DNA from: a bacterium 210917-DFI.7.65
Lineage (GTDB): Bacteria > Bacillota > Clostridia > Oscillospirales > Oscillospiraceae
NCBI GenBank assembly: GCA_020555865.1
Contig: JAJCJJ010000001.1
Span: forward strand, 310,001-374,000
Direction: 5' to 3'
Length of the DNA stretch: 64,000 nucleotides
Positions 16,559-25,353 of this stretch are shown piece after piece; positions within the stretch are counted from its first letter, which is position 1, and the number at the start of each line of letters is the position of its first letter. Made by a program: the position numbers and the translations under genes. Below the pieces are notes generated by a model. That model did no database searches, was not told the DNA's origin, and saw only the letters and a program-made list of their open reading frames with translations.

Positions 16559-17584
16559 ATGAACGAACAAAAGGGAACGATCTACGAGGAGAAAAACATC
16601 GGCGGCGGGCAATATGGTGTGCCGCTGTTGATTCTGGGGGTTATACTGTTGGTGGCATGTGTGCCGCTGATTATTTTCGGTGCAGTGCAGATGGGGGAGT
16701 CCTGGCGGCCCGGTGCCGCGGTGCTGGGTGGCGCGGCAATCGGATTGGGGATCGCAATGCCCATCGTTGGCCTCGTTCTTTTGTGTGGCTTGAAAGTGGT
16801 CAAACCCAATGAAGCATTGGTGTTGACGCTGTTCGGAAAATATTATGGGACGCTCAAAGGAGCCGGGTTCTATTTTGTCAATCCGTTTTGCACCGCAGTC
16901 AATCCCACAGTGATGAACATGCAGGACGCCGCAGAACAGGCTGCTGGAAAGGTATCCGGCGGGAAGGTGCAGAAGAAAGGTGACCGGGCTTCCGGCAAAG
17001 CCATTTCGCTGAAAGCGATTACGCTGGACAATGGCAAACAGAAAATCAATGACGCTATGGGGAATCCCATTGAGATTGGTATTGTGGTTATCTGGCGGGT
17101 GGTGAACACGGCAAAGGCGGTGTTCAGTGTGGACAATTATATGGATTTTCTGTCCATTCAGGCCGATTCCGCGCTGCGCAACATCGTTCGGCTGTACCCT
17201 TATGACGTTTCTGAGGAAGGAGACGAACTGTCGCTGCGCGGCAGCAGTCAGGAAGTGGCGGAGCGGCTGAAAACAGAGATCCAGAGCAAGGTGGAGCTGG
17301 CGGGCTTGGAAGTGTTAGAGGCACGCATCACCCATCTGGCTTACGCGCCGGAGATTGCAGCAGCAATGCTGCAGCGCCAGCAGGCCGCGGCGATCATCGA
17401 CGCCCGCAAGATGATTGTGGACGGTGCGGTGGGCATGGTGACCATGGCGCTGGAAAAACTGGGTGAAGAGCAGGTCGTCGAACTGGATGAGGAGCGCAAG
17501 GCCGCTATGATTTCAAATCTCCTGGTGGTGCTGTGCGGAAACAAGGATGCGCAACCTGTCGTCAACTCCGGCTCGCTTTATTAA
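16559..17584 (+). CDS. SPFH (band 7/stomatin-like) membrane protein
   Basis: A 341-residue protein with two N-terminal membrane helices (about 20-45 and 55-78). An SPFH domain follows: [19 protein letters not shown], then an extended region, [19 protein letters not shown], and a C-terminal coiled segment with [25 protein letters not shown]. Such proteins form large oligomers on membrane microdomains. ATG at 16559 with AAAGGAAG. It follows the YbjQ gene closely. Role in this organism unknown. Confidence 0.88.
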   Translation: MNEQKGTIYEEKNIGGGQYGVPLLILGVILLVACVPLIIFGAVQMGESWRPGAAVLGGAAIGLGIAMPIVGLVLLCGLKVVKPNEALVLTLFGKYYGTLKGAGFYFVNPFCTAVNPTVMNMQDAAEQAAGKVSGGKVQKKGDRASGKAISLKAITLDNGKQKINDAMGNPIEIGIVVIWRVVNTAKAVFSVDNYMDFLSIQADSALRNIVRLYPYDVSEEGDELSLRGSSQEVAERLKTEIQSKVELAGLEVLEARITHLAYAPEIAAAMLQRQQAAAIIDARKMIVDGAVGMVTMALEKLGEEQVVELDEERKAAMISNLLVVLCGNKDAQPVVNSGSLY

Positions 17585-17661
17585 GTGTACAGTGCAGGGC
17601 GGAAGGGTTTGCCAAAACACTGAAAAGCTGATACACTGTTTACGAGGGGAGGGGAGCGGCT

Positions 17662-17844
17662 TTGGAACAAAAGGAAAAGGGGAAGAAGCAGCTCCTTCTG
17701 CGCATTTCTCCGCAGTTGTGGGAGGATCTGTCCGCTTGGGCGGAGGATGATTTCCGATCCATCAACGGCCAGATTGAGTATTTGTTGACCGAATGTGTCA
17801 AAAAGCGTAAGAAGAGCGGCTCGCGCGAAAGGATAAAAGAATAA
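17662..17844 (+). CDS. Small Arc-like ribbon-helix-helix protein
   Basis: A 60-residue basic protein. LLLRISPQLWEDLSAWAEDDFRS... then INGQIEYLLTECVKKRKKSG has the strand-helix-helix pattern of Arc/MetJ DNA-binding proteins: a short beta strand, then two helices with the N-G-Q-I turn. TTG start with GGGGAGGGGAG upstream. It lies 77 bases after the SPFH gene, so it may regulate that unit. It is not next to a toxin gene. Confidence 0.7.
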   Translation: MEQKEKGKKQLLLRISPQLWEDLSAWAEDDFRSINGQIEYLLTECVKKRKKSGSRERIKE

Positions 17845-17856
17845 CACAAGAAGGCC

Positions 17857-17937
17857 CTGGGGCATTGAACTGCCCCAGCAGAAATGGACAATAGATACGA
17901 GCCCCCTGTGTAGGAACGTAAACTACACAGGGGGTTT
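17857..17937 (+). terminator. Two hairpins ending the SPFH unit
   Basis: An 8-bp hairpin at 17857-17878 and a 12-bp perfect hairpin (17902-17913 with 17923-17934) followed by only three T's. They probably end transcription of the unit; the weak T-run makes the second a poor classical terminator. Confidence 0.55.
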
Positions 17938-17964
17938 AACATGGGGAAAAGGAGATGGGCAGAA

Positions 17965-18404
17965 ATGAAAGCGCTGGAGCCAGAGATTGCAGCAATACGG
18001 AACATGGAAAGAACCTGACAGAAAATAGCAGACTACTTTCAATAAGTAGAAAGCAAATTATGAATTGGGTTACGTGGTATAACAAAGAACAGGCAGCATC
18101 AAAGCGAAATAAGGGAACGCGAAGGATTATGGATGGAGAATCAGCTGCTGCAGGATTTTTCTGCAGTTTGCAGAAAGGCGGTCAGGCCGGGCTTGAAGTA
18201 TGAAGTGATACGCTTGCACAAACGAATTTAACCCATGTCAGTCGTACGTCAGTTCTTGCATGTATCCAGAAGTGGCTGCGATAACTTTATTCACCGTATG
18301 GGAAGACCAGCGGACTTATTGATCAGTTCATCTCTTTCGATCATCATGAGCACATTCAGTTAAAAACTGGAGTGGCGCCGCTTACGCTGCGCCACTCCGC
18401 TTAA
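17965..18404 (+). pseudogene. Decayed IS3-family transposase
   Basis: Broken remains of both IS3-type reading frames. An OrfA-like start (MKALEPEIAAIRNMERT) hits a stop, and a frame change continues to LSISRKQIMNWVTWYNKEQ, a transposase helix-turn-helix. OrfB follows from 18133 (MENQLLQDF, KAVRPGLKYEVIRLHK), breaks at a TAA, and resumes as MSVVRQFLHVSRSGC. A third frame gives the usual OrfB C-terminus, LIDQFISF and IQLKTGVAPL, ending at 18404. The central DDE catalytic part is gone. Inactive remnant; the exact IS cannot be named. Confidence 0.75.
18362..18398 (-). terminator. Terminator for the lipase/udg operon
   Basis: A 10-bp GC stem (18369-18378 with 18389-18398). On the minus strand it is followed by five T's (18362-18366). 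It overlaps the transposase remnant. Confidence 0.7.
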
Positions 18405-18497
18405 AAATTGGTATTTCCGGCTCAGGGTATTTTCTGCCCTGCCCGAACAAACTGAGGCGATTCAGCGCCGCAGAGTTTTCCTTTTGGGGATATTTCT

Positions 18498-19097
18498 TTA
18501 GGCAGAGGGCTGTCCTGCACCCGGTGTTTGGCAATGCGTATGGGTGCAGATGGCGTGGATCTGCCGCTGCAGGGCCTTCAGGTCTTCAAAGGTATCCGGC
18601 CGTTTGTCAGGGTCCCGCAGCAGGGCGGAGGGGTGATAAATAGCCATCATCTGCACGCCGCCCTTTTCCGTCCATTGGCCGTGCTCCCGGGTAATTTTGA
18701 AATTGGAGCGGATCAGCCGCATGGCGGCGATACGGCCCAGGCATACGATGATTTTCGGTTGGATCAGGGCGACCTGGGCGCGCAGATAAGCAATACAGGC
18801 GTCCTGCTCAGTGTTCAGAGGATCACGGTTATGGGGCGGGCGGCATTTGACAATGTTGGCAATGTACACCTGGCTGCGGTGCAGCCCGATGATTTCCAGC
18901 ATATCGTCCAGCAGATGGCCGGCAGCCCCCACAAAAGGTTCACCCTGCAGATCTTCATTTTCACCAGGGCCTTCGCCGATGAACATGACTTCGGCGTGTT
19001 CATCGCCTACGCCGAACACTACATTGTGCCGTGTTTCGCCCAAGGTGCAGTTATGACACTGTGCGCAGGCCGCTTTGAGCGTATCCCAATCCATCAT
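18498..19097 (-). CDS. Uracil-DNA glycosylase, family 4 (Fe-S)
   Basis: A 199-residue DNA repair enzyme that removes uracil from DNA. The four cluster ligands typical of family 4 are at Cys14, Cys17, Cys85 and Cys101. Motif A is GEGPGENED (41-49), and the C-terminal motif is YHPSALLR. Related domains are fused to phage polymerases, but here the gene stands alone. ATG at 19097 with GGAGGG upstream. It overlaps the lipase gene by four bases (ATGA), so the two are translationally coupled. Confidence 0.92.
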   Translation of the reverse strand: MMDWDTLKAACAQCHNCTLGETRHNVVFGVGDEHAEVMFIGEGPGENEDLQGEPFVGAAGHLLDDMLEIIGLHRSQVYIANIVKCRPPHNRDPLNTEQDACIAYLRAQVALIQPKIIVCLGRIAAMRLIRSNFKITREHGQWTEKGGVQMMAIYHPSALLRDPDKRPDTFEDLKALQRQIHAICTHTHCQTPGAGQPSA

Positions 19098-20035
19098 TGT
19101 GTGACCCTCCTTTGCTGTAGCCAGGAAAGCACATCCTCATATACCAGCGACCGGGCGGTTTCGTTGAGGATTTCATGGCGCATCCCCGGATAGATGCGGA
19201 TGTCCAGATGGCGCATACCGGCCTTTCGGAAACTGAGGTAAGCGCGCCGGACGCCGGCACCGTTTTCGCCCACGCCGTCCAGTCCGCCGGCAATAAAATA
19301 TACGGGTGTGGCAGGATTCATTCGGGCCAGATTGGCTTCGTTTCGAATGAAAGCTATGCCATCCATCAGGTCGAGGAACAGCCCTGTCGTGATGTCAAAT
19401 CCGCACAGAGGATCGGCAAGGTAAGCGTCTACGGTTTCTTCGCTGGTGCTGAGCCAGTCAAAGGGCGTGCGGTTGGGGCGGAACGCGCGGTTATAAGAGC
19501 CGAAGGCCAGCATTGAAAGCAGCGGGCTTCTGCCATGCCGCCCCAACCGCAGGGCTTCGGCGGCTGCGGCGGCACGTCCTGCGGCCAGAGTGGTCCTGCG
19601 CATCTGGCCGGTGCCGCAGAGCACAGCGGCGGAAACCGTGCCGGGAAAGCGGATTAAATAGGTGCGGGTGAGAAAAGAACCCATGCTGTGACCGAACAGA
19701 ACATAGGGCAGACCCGGGAACTGACGCTCCGTCATGATCTGCAGGGTACGGGTGTCATTGCTCACATGCATCCACCCGTCGCGGTCAGCAAAATAGCCCA
19801 GGTTTTCCGGCGAGGATATGGAGGCGCCGTGGCCCAGATGGTCGTTGCCGACGACAATATAGCCATGGCGATTCAGAAAACGGGCGAAGGCATCGTAGCG
19901 CCCGATATGTTCGGCAATGCCGTGCAGCAGCTGAACGACGCCGGCATAGGGAGCATGGTCCGGCAGCCATTGCCTGGCGTGGATCGGGCACAGGCCGGCG
20001 CTGGATGGGAAGTAGAAGTCGGTAATTTGCGACAT
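19094..20035 (-). CDS. Alpha/beta hydrolase (monoacylglycerol lipase-like)
   Basis: A 313-residue serine hydrolase of the lysophospholipase/monoacylglycerol lipase group. Features are VQLLHGIAEHIGRYDAFARF, an oxyanion HG, VGNDHLGHG, the nucleophile elbow GHSMGS, and a late His in YPGMRHEILNE. No signal peptide; cytosolic. ATG at 20035 with AAAGGAG. The longer open frame upstream is not supported by family similarity. It forms a pair with udg. Confidence 0.85.
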   Translation of the reverse strand: MSQITDFYFPSSAGLCPIHARQWLPDHAPYAGVVQLLHGIAEHIGRYDAFARFLNRHGYIVVGNDHLGHGASISSPENLGYFADRDGWMHVSNDTRTLQIMTERQFPGLPYVLFGHSMGSFLTRTYLIRFPGTVSAAVLCGTGQMRRTTLAAGRAAAAAEALRLGRHGRSPLLSMLAFGSYNRAFRPNRTPFDWLSTSEETVDAYLADPLCGFDITTGLFLDLMDGIAFIRNEANLARMNPATPVYFIAGGLDGVGENGAGVRRAYLSFRKAGMRHLDIRIYPGMRHEILNETARSLVYEDVLSWLQQRRVTQ

Positions 20036-20209
20036 GGTCGGGGCTCCTTTCTGTACGGTTGGAAGCGGAGCGCGCCAAAGCAGGCGGCACGCCGCTCCTC
20101 TTTTGTGCCTGTTTTCAGTAGTATAGCATAAAATAGAAAAAAGGGCAGCTATTTGGGACAAAGAGAATGAAGAAAGTTTGACCAAATTGTGAATTTCGCC
20201 AGCGGTGCG

Positions 20210-20238
20210 TTGAAAAGGACCAACTGGCGTGCTATAAT
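20210..20238 (+). promoter_or_regulatory. Promoter of the zinc-ribbon protein gene
   Basis: TTGAAA (20210-20215), a 17-base spacer, TATAAT (20233-20238); start codon at 20347. Confidence 0.8.
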
Positions 20239-20346
20239 AAAAACAATAGGACAAAGAAGGATTTGTATTTGCAAATGGTGTTTGCAGGTAAAATAGGATT
20301 GAATTGGCACGAAACGGATTAAAGAGCATTGAAAGGAGTTTTTCTT

Positions 20347-20760
20347 ATGGCATTTTTTGACAACCTGACCCGGAAAGCGCAGGATGTGGCGTCTGTCGCA
20401 GGCGAGAAGGCCAAAATGGCCGCAGATACGGCTAAAATCAATATGCAGATCGCCAGCGAGCAGCGCGAAATCGAAAAAGATTATAAAACCATCGGCGAAT
20501 GGTATATGGCCGAACATGCGGATGAAGCCCCGGAGGCCATTGCCGACGTGGTGGCTGCCATCAAGGCTGCCAAGGAGAAAATCATGGAATTGGAAGAAGC
20601 CAAGGAGCAGCGCAAAAATCCCACAGCAGACGTGATCCCTGCCGATGGCGTGGTTGCAGAAGAAACGGCTGGCACTCCGGAGATGAAGATCTGCCCTGTG
20701 TGCGGAAATGCCTCTCAAGGTAAGTTCTGCCCCCAGTGCGGTGCGCCGATGGGCGAATAA
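20347..20760 (+). CDS. Coiled-coil protein with C-terminal zinc ribbon
   Basis: A 137-residue protein. Residues 1-95 are helical and charged (AFFDNLTRKAQDVASVAGEK and following), probably a coiled coil. After an Ala/Pro/Glu linker comes a zinc ribbon, KICPVCGNASQGKFCPQCG. Proteins of this shape are common in Clostridia near membrane or stress genes but have no assigned job. ATG at 20347 with AAAGGAG. Single-gene unit with its own promoter and terminator. Confidence 0.75.
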   Translation: MAFFDNLTRKAQDVASVAGEKAKMAADTAKINMQIASEQREIEKDYKTIGEWYMAEHADEAPEAIADVVAAIKAAKEKIMELEEAKEQRKNPTADVIPADGVVAEETAGTPEMKICPVCGNASQGKFCPQCGAPMGE

Positions 20761-20772
20761 AAAGATAAGTAA

Positions 20773-20797
20773 AGAGGGGCCGTGGCCCCTCTTTTTT
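20773..20797 (+). terminator. Terminator
   Basis: Stem AGAGGGGCC/GGCCCCTCT (20773-20792) followed by T's. Confidence 0.92.
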
Positions 20798-20860
20798 GTT
20801 TCTTGCGGCAGTCGGCAGAACGCGAAACAACTGCAGCATCGTGGCGCTCCTGTTTTGTGA

Positions 20861-22084
20861 TTATGCTTCTTTACTGTCCGGGACGGCGGCAATGCGCACC
20901 AGGATGCGCACCATCGTTTCTAAAGCCGGGACGGGAATAAATTCGCGGACACTGTGAAAATTGACGCCGCCGGTGCAGAGATTGGGGCAAGGAAGGCCCT
21001 TCCAGGAGAGTTGTGCGCCGTCGGTGCCGCCGCGGATGGGAACGATCCGGGGCGTGACACCCTCGGCTTCCATGGCGGCAGCGGCGCGATGGATCAAATC
21101 CATGTGCTCCGGTTCGATTTTCTCACGCATATTATAATAAATGTCGCGGAGATGCAGTACGGCGGTGTCTGAACCGTATTTGCCGTTGAGATAGGAGGCC
21201 ATCCGGGAAAGCTGCTCTTTGCGGGCTTCAAATGCGGTGCGGTCATGGTCACGGATCAGAAAATAGAGATCCGCGGCGGATTCATTGCCCTCGATGCGGT
21301 TGACGTGGAAAAAGCCTTCGCGCCCTTCGGTGTGGGCGGGGGTTTCGGCCGGCGGCATCAAGCTCAGAAATTCCTGAGCCAGCAGAATTGCATTGCGCAT
21401 TTTGTTTTTTGCTTCGCCGGGATGGATGTTGAAGCCGGTGAAATGGATGTGGGCGTTGGCGGCGTTGAAATTCTCATATTCCAGTTCACCCAGCGTTCCG
21501 CCATCTACTGTGTAGGCTGCAGATGCGCCGAAAGCCGAGAGATCGAAGTGCTCCGTGCCGCGCCCGATTTCTTCGTCGGGAGTAAAAGCGATGCATATGG
21601 GACCATGGGGGATTTCCGGATGCTCCAGCAAATATGCTGCGGCGGATACGATCTCGGCGATGCCGGCTTTGTCGTCGGCGCCCAGCAGGGTGGTTCCGTC
21701 GGTGACGATCAACTCCTGGCCTGCATAAGGCGTCAGAGTTTGCGCATCGAGGAGGATGCTGCCTGCCTCATCCAAAGGAAGGTCGCCGCCGCGATAGAGG
21801 ACACGGCGGGGGCGGACATTTGCGCCGGGAGCATCCGGAGAGGTGTCCATGTGGGCAATGAAGCCCAGAGCCGGTATCATTTCTTGCCCCGGTGCGGCAT
21901 GCAGATGGGCATAGACACAACCGTGCTTATCCATGCGGGCATCGGACAGCCCCAAGGACTGCAGTTCCTGAACCAGAGCTTCGGCCAAACGCATTTCCTT
22001 TTCGGTGCTGGGGCAGCTTGTGCTATTTTCGTCAGATTGGGTATCAAAGGAAACATATGAAAAAAAGCGATCGATAACATCCAT
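20861..22084 (-). CDS. pepT: Peptidase T (tripeptide aminopeptidase)
   Basis: A 407-residue M20 metallopeptidase that releases the N-terminal residue of tripeptides. Metal-site segments: FIAHMDTSPDAPG, LGADDKAGIAEIV, TPDEEIGRGTEHFD and the C-terminal NLCTGGVNFHS. It begins DVIDRFFSYVSFDTQSDE, as PepT does. ATG at 22084 with GAAGGAGG. Cytosolic. It fits an organism living on peptides, with two peptide importers in this window. Confidence 0.93.
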   Translation of the reverse strand: MDVIDRFFSYVSFDTQSDENSTSCPSTEKEMRLAEALVQELQSLGLSDARMDKHGCVYAHLHAAPGQEMIPALGFIAHMDTSPDAPGANVRPRRVLYRGGDLPLDEAGSILLDAQTLTPYAGQELIVTDGTTLLGADDKAGIAEIVSAAAYLLEHPEIPHGPICIAFTPDEEIGRGTEHFDLSAFGASAAYTVDGGTLGELEYENFNAANAHIHFTGFNIHPGEAKNKMRNAILLAQEFLSLMPPAETPAHTEGREGFFHVNRIEGNESAADLYFLIRDHDRTAFEARKEQLSRMASYLNGKYGSDTAVLHLRDIYYNMREKIEPEHMDLIHRAAAAMEAEGVTPRIVPIRGGTDGAQLSWKGLPCPNLCTGGVNFHSVREFIPVPALETMVRILVRIAAVPDSKEA

Positions 22085-22168
22085 AGCGGATCCCTCCTTC
22101 AAATGGCTGTGTGCCGGATATTCGGCCGTTTTTTCAAAGCGTTTTCAGCTTGTGCAGTTTATGGATTT

Positions 22169-22197
22169 ATTATAGGCTGGGATGGCCGGTTTGTAAA
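22169..22197 (-). promoter_or_regulatory. Promoter of pepT
   Basis: Minus strand TTTACA (22192-22197), 17 bases, TATAAT (22169-22174), about 85 bases before the ATG. Confidence 0.7.
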
Positions 22198-22293
22198 TCC
22201 CCCGTCAAAAACAGGCGTATTTTATTGGGAAAACGGGAAATAGGCCGAAGATCAAACGGCCTTGTTTGCCAAAGAAAGGAAACGGGGGAAATT

Positions 22294-22322
22294 GCATACG
22301 GTGGGAAAATCTGCGGATACTA
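22294..22322 (+). promoter_or_regulatory. Candidate sigma-G/sigma-F promoter of spoVT
   Basis: GCATA (22294-22298), 17 bases, then GATACTA (22316-22322), close to the forespore consensus GYATA and CATNNTA. In Bacillus spoVT is transcribed by sigma-G. A match this short is only suggestive. Confidence 0.4.
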
Positions 22323-22362
22323 AAACTTGTCTGAAGCAGAAAAACACAGGAGGGGTTTTAAT

Positions 22363-22905
22363 ATGAAAGCAACAGGGATTGTGCGGCGGATTGATGATTT
22401 GGGTCGTGTTGTCATTCCAAAGGAAATTCGCCGCACGATGCGCATCCGCGAAGGAGATCCGTTGGAGATCTACACCAGCAAAGAAGGCGAAGTTATTTTC
22501 AAGAAATATTCGCTGATCGGCGATATCGATGATTTAGCCGGGCAGTTCTGCGAGGCGCTGAGCAAAAACGTCAGCGGCATTGTGGCGGTGACGGATCGGG
22601 ATACGGTGATCTCCGTGGCCGGCGGCGCCAAGCGTGAGCTGCTGGAAAAGCGGATCAGCGTCGCATTGGAAAAAATCCTGGAGGACCGTGGGCTTTACCA
22701 GAGCCGGGAAGGCGGCGAAGGGGTGTCTGTGACCGAGGGAAATGAGAAATACCACGTTTATCTGGCTGCGCCGATCCTGTCTCAGGGAGACGTTATGGGC
22801 TGTGTGCTGTTTATTACGGATGCGGTGGATAAGACTGCCGGCGAAACAGAACGGGCGTTGGCGGAAACGGCAGCCTCTTTTTTGGGGCGGCATATGGAAA
22901 ATTGA
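22363..22905 (+). CDS. spoVT: Stage V sporulation regulator SpoVT
   Basis: A 180-residue forespore transcription factor. Residues 1-50 form the AbrB-type swapped-hairpin DNA-binding domain (KATGIVRRIDDLGRVVIPKE). Residues 55-180 are the GAF-like domain of SpoVT (SKNVSGIVAVTDRDTVISV, LAAPILSQGDVMGCVLFI). AbrB and Abh lack this second domain. ATG at 22363 with AGGAGG. Its presence is the best sign in this window that the organism makes endospores. Confidence 0.93.
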   Translation: MKATGIVRRIDDLGRVVIPKEIRRTMRIREGDPLEIYTSKEGEVIFKKYSLIGDIDDLAGQFCEALSKNVSGIVAVTDRDTVISVAGGAKRELLEKRISVALEKILEDRGLYQSREGGEGVSVTEGNEKYHVYLAAPILSQGDVMGCVLFITDAVDKTAGETERALAETAASFLGRHMEN

Positions 22906-22920
22906 AACACACCGCGCAAA

Positions 22921-22962
22921 AGCCTGCCTGAGCACACTACGTGCGCTCGGGCAGGCTTTTTT
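22921..22962 (+). terminator. Terminator after spoVT
   Basis: A GC-rich stem of about 15 bp with one mismatch (22921-22957) followed by five T's. Confidence 0.88.
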
Positions 22963-23072
22963 CTGTCCACGAGGACCACAGAGGCAGTACTACCGCCAGG
23001 AGAAGGAGGCTGAGGCACATCGCTCCGTCCATCGGTTGGAAAGAACGCAGGTTTTATCCAACTGGGTGCGGT

Positions 23073-23390
23073 CGATAACTGTTGCTGAACAGTGAGATCC
23101 GGGGCAATCAATTTGGCGGTGAAACTCGCCGCACGCCGCATCAGATCGGAATGATTTTCCGGATGCTTGCGCATATCTTTGAGCATGTTGCTGTCTGCAA
23201 CGTTGTATTGTACCGGATAGCTGCCCGGGTTGAAATAGGCGTCGTTCAGGGCGCCGCCGGAGATAACATAGGGGGCGTCATTGATGCGGCAGCCGCTTTC
23301 GTAAGCGTGTTCGCCCTTTTCCAGGCAGTTGTCCAGCAGCGCGGACATGGCGGGATGCACCAACCGCATCGGGAAGGGCGTCATTGGGAG
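23073..23390 (-). pseudogene. Remnant of a glycyl-radical enzyme (PFL family)
   Basis: On the minus strand an open stretch encodes pieces of the C-terminal end of a pyruvate formate-lyase-type enzyme: HPAMSALLDNCLEKGEHAYESG, then YVISGGALND, then YPVQYNVADSNMLKDMRKHP and ENHSDLMRRAASFTA. The piece that should join the second and third is missing. The glycyl-radical loop, normally RVxGY, reads RRAAS and so lacks its glycine. There is no start codon with a ribosome-binding site and no N-terminal domain. A dead fragment. The other bases of the 22963-23575 gap show no gene I can name. Confidence 0.7.
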
Positions 23391-23575
23391 CATTCTTATG
23401 TTTATGCAAGCAATACGTATTCTGATTGCAATACTGTGTTTAGCGGCCGGCATGTAACGAAAGAGCAGAGTGAGGCAGTTATTACTGCAGAAGGATAGCA
23501 GACTCTGAAACTGGCGGTCACCAAAATGGGTACGCTTGCCTCCTGGCGCTGTCTTCCGTTCGGAAAAACTTCATG

Positions 23576-23626
23576 AAAAAACCAGGGGCGCTTTGGAATA
23601 ATCCAAAGCGCCCTGGGGCCTTTTTT
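23576..23626. terminator. Bidirectional terminator
   Basis: A 15-bp stem with one bulge (23582-23597 with 23602-23616), A's before and six T's after. It serves the protease gene on the minus strand. Confidence 0.85.
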
Positions 23627-23642
23627 CATTCTGCCGCGCTGC

Positions 23643-25217
23643 TCAGCGCACGGCCACTTCAATGGTACGCTGGGCCAGCACCTCGTCGCTGCGGTTGTGC
23701 AGGCTGATTGTGACGGTCACGTCTCCCAGATTCTGGCCGGTCAGGGTCAGGGCCACGCTGTCGTCGTTGCCCCATTCGCCCCAGGAGCACTGCACGATGC
23801 TCCGGGTGGATACTTCATAGGAAACAGAATAACCTGACGGGATGCCGGGAATGGAGCAGGTTACCGTTGTGCTGCCGCCCGGGCTGAGACGCACCGAGGA
23901 TTTGGACAACTTGAAACTGTTGCTCAGTTCCTTGACAAAGGCTGACACGGTGGCCGAAACGCTCTGATAGCTTTCCTGTTTGAGTGCGGTTAACGCCGTA
24001 ATGGGAATGGCCAGGTTCAGGTTTTGACCATTGCTCATGGAGGCGGTGGTGATGCCCACCAGCTGCCCCCTGGCGTTAATCAGCGCGCCGCCGCTGGAAC
24101 CGCTGGAAATGGGGGTGGTGATCTGAATGTAATTCACGCTGTTGATGGTGCGATGGGCGGAGGAGACAAGTCCGGCGGACAGGCTGTTTTCCAGTCCCTG
24201 CGGGTTGCCGATGGCGTACACCGTGGCGCCGGTGAGCAGGGAGCCAGAGTAATCCACAGAGATGGGGGTGAAACCGGAACCGCCAATCTGAATGCGGGCC
24301 AGGTCGTTTTCCACGTCGTAATCATACACGCCGAGAACTTTATAGGTTTTGCCGTCATTTGTGATGATCTCGGCGCTGGCAACGCCGTCGAGCACATGCC
24401 AGTTGGTCACAGCCGTACCGTCGGCGCTTAAAAAAACGCCGCTGCCGCGGGAATATATCTCACCGTTGGCATCATAGGTGATCATGGAAAACACAGAGGG
24501 AGCGCATTTGGCATATACCTGTTCGGCGGTGAGCACGCTGCCGCTGCTGGCGCCGAGGGTGACGCTCTTGCGCTCAGACACACGGACCATGCGGGTTATA
24601 ACTGCGGCCACTTCGCTGCGGCGGATGTTGGTATTGGGATGAAATGCGCCGGTGCTGTCCGTACCAGTGAAGACGCCGGCGCGGTAGAGTTTATACACGG
24701 CGGGACCGTAGCTGTCAGACACATGGACGTCCGGAATCGCTTCGTCGGCAATGGCGTTCATTTCACTCAGAACTTCGTCGGGCAGGGCTGCGGCCAGAAG
24801 CACGGCGAACTGTGCTCGGGAAATGGCGTTGCTGTAATCGTGGAACGCGTCCTCCATGATGCTATTTTCCAGGCAGTAATCAGCATATACCTGCCACCAG
24901 GGATCGCCTTGAACGAAATCGGCGGAGCCGGTTTCATAGATGCTGTGCAGGCAGGCGGCCAGCTTCACAGCTTCGGCTGCAGTCATGCTGGCGTCGGGGG
25001 AAAAGCGGCCGGTACCGGTGCCGCTGAACAAGCCCAGCTCATAACAGGTTTCTACATATCCGGCATACCAGCCGGAAACATCGCTGAACGTAGTGTCCGT
25101 GTAAGTGCTGACGGTTTTGAAATGGTCCAGGCTCCCCATTGCCCAGGCGTTTGCAGTAAGCGTACAGGCCAATACAGCAGCGAAAAGCGCCGTGCATTTT
25201 TTTGAAAATCGGTTCAT
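23643..25217 (-). CDS. SLH-domain, HtrA-like surface serine protease
   Basis: A 524-residue exported protein. After a signal peptide (ends ANAWA) come three SLH-type repeats (residues 40-210; FSDVSGWYAGYVETCYELG and GTGRFSPDASMTAAEAVKL are typical) that bind cell-wall polymer. Residues 225-410 are a trypsin-like domain of the DegP/HtrA type: His in VTNWHVLDG, Asp in DVENDLARI, Ser in ISSGSSGGALIN. No PDZ domain follows; instead there is a C-terminal beta-sandwich-like tail. Probably a wall-attached quality-control or processing protease. Start 25217 with CGGAG. Confidence 0.85.
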   Translation of the reverse strand: MNRFSKKCTALFAAVLACTLTANAWAMGSLDHFKTVSTYTDTTFSDVSGWYAGYVETCYELGLFSGTGTGRFSPDASMTAAEAVKLAACLHSIYETGSADFVQGDPWWQVYADYCLENSIMEDAFHDYSNAISRAQFAVLLAAALPDEVLSEMNAIADEAIPDVHVSDSYGPAVYKLYRAGVFTGTDSTGAFHPNTNIRRSEVAAVITRMVRVSERKSVTLGASSGSVLTAEQVYAKCAPSVFSMITYDANGEIYSRGSGVFLSADGTAVTNWHVLDGVASAEIITNDGKTYKVLGVYDYDVENDLARIQIGGSGFTPISVDYSGSLLTGATVYAIGNPQGLENSLSAGLVSSAHRTINSVNYIQITTPISSGSSGGALINARGQLVGITTASMSNGQNLNLAIPITALTALKQESYQSVSATVSAFVKELSNSFKLSKSSVRLSPGGSTTVTCSIPGIPSGYSVSYEVSTRSIVQCSWGEWGNDDSVALTLTGQNLGDVTVTISLHNRSDEVLAQRTIEVAVR

Positions 25218-25353
25218 AAGTGCATTACTCCGTTACGAAAAAATAGGATCAAGCGGACAAAGCCGCAGGATAGGCTCAGTATAGCATCCCAACGGGCAAA
25301 ACGCCAATGGTTGCGCGAAAACTTTAAAAATATTTATAAAATTCGGGGTGCGC

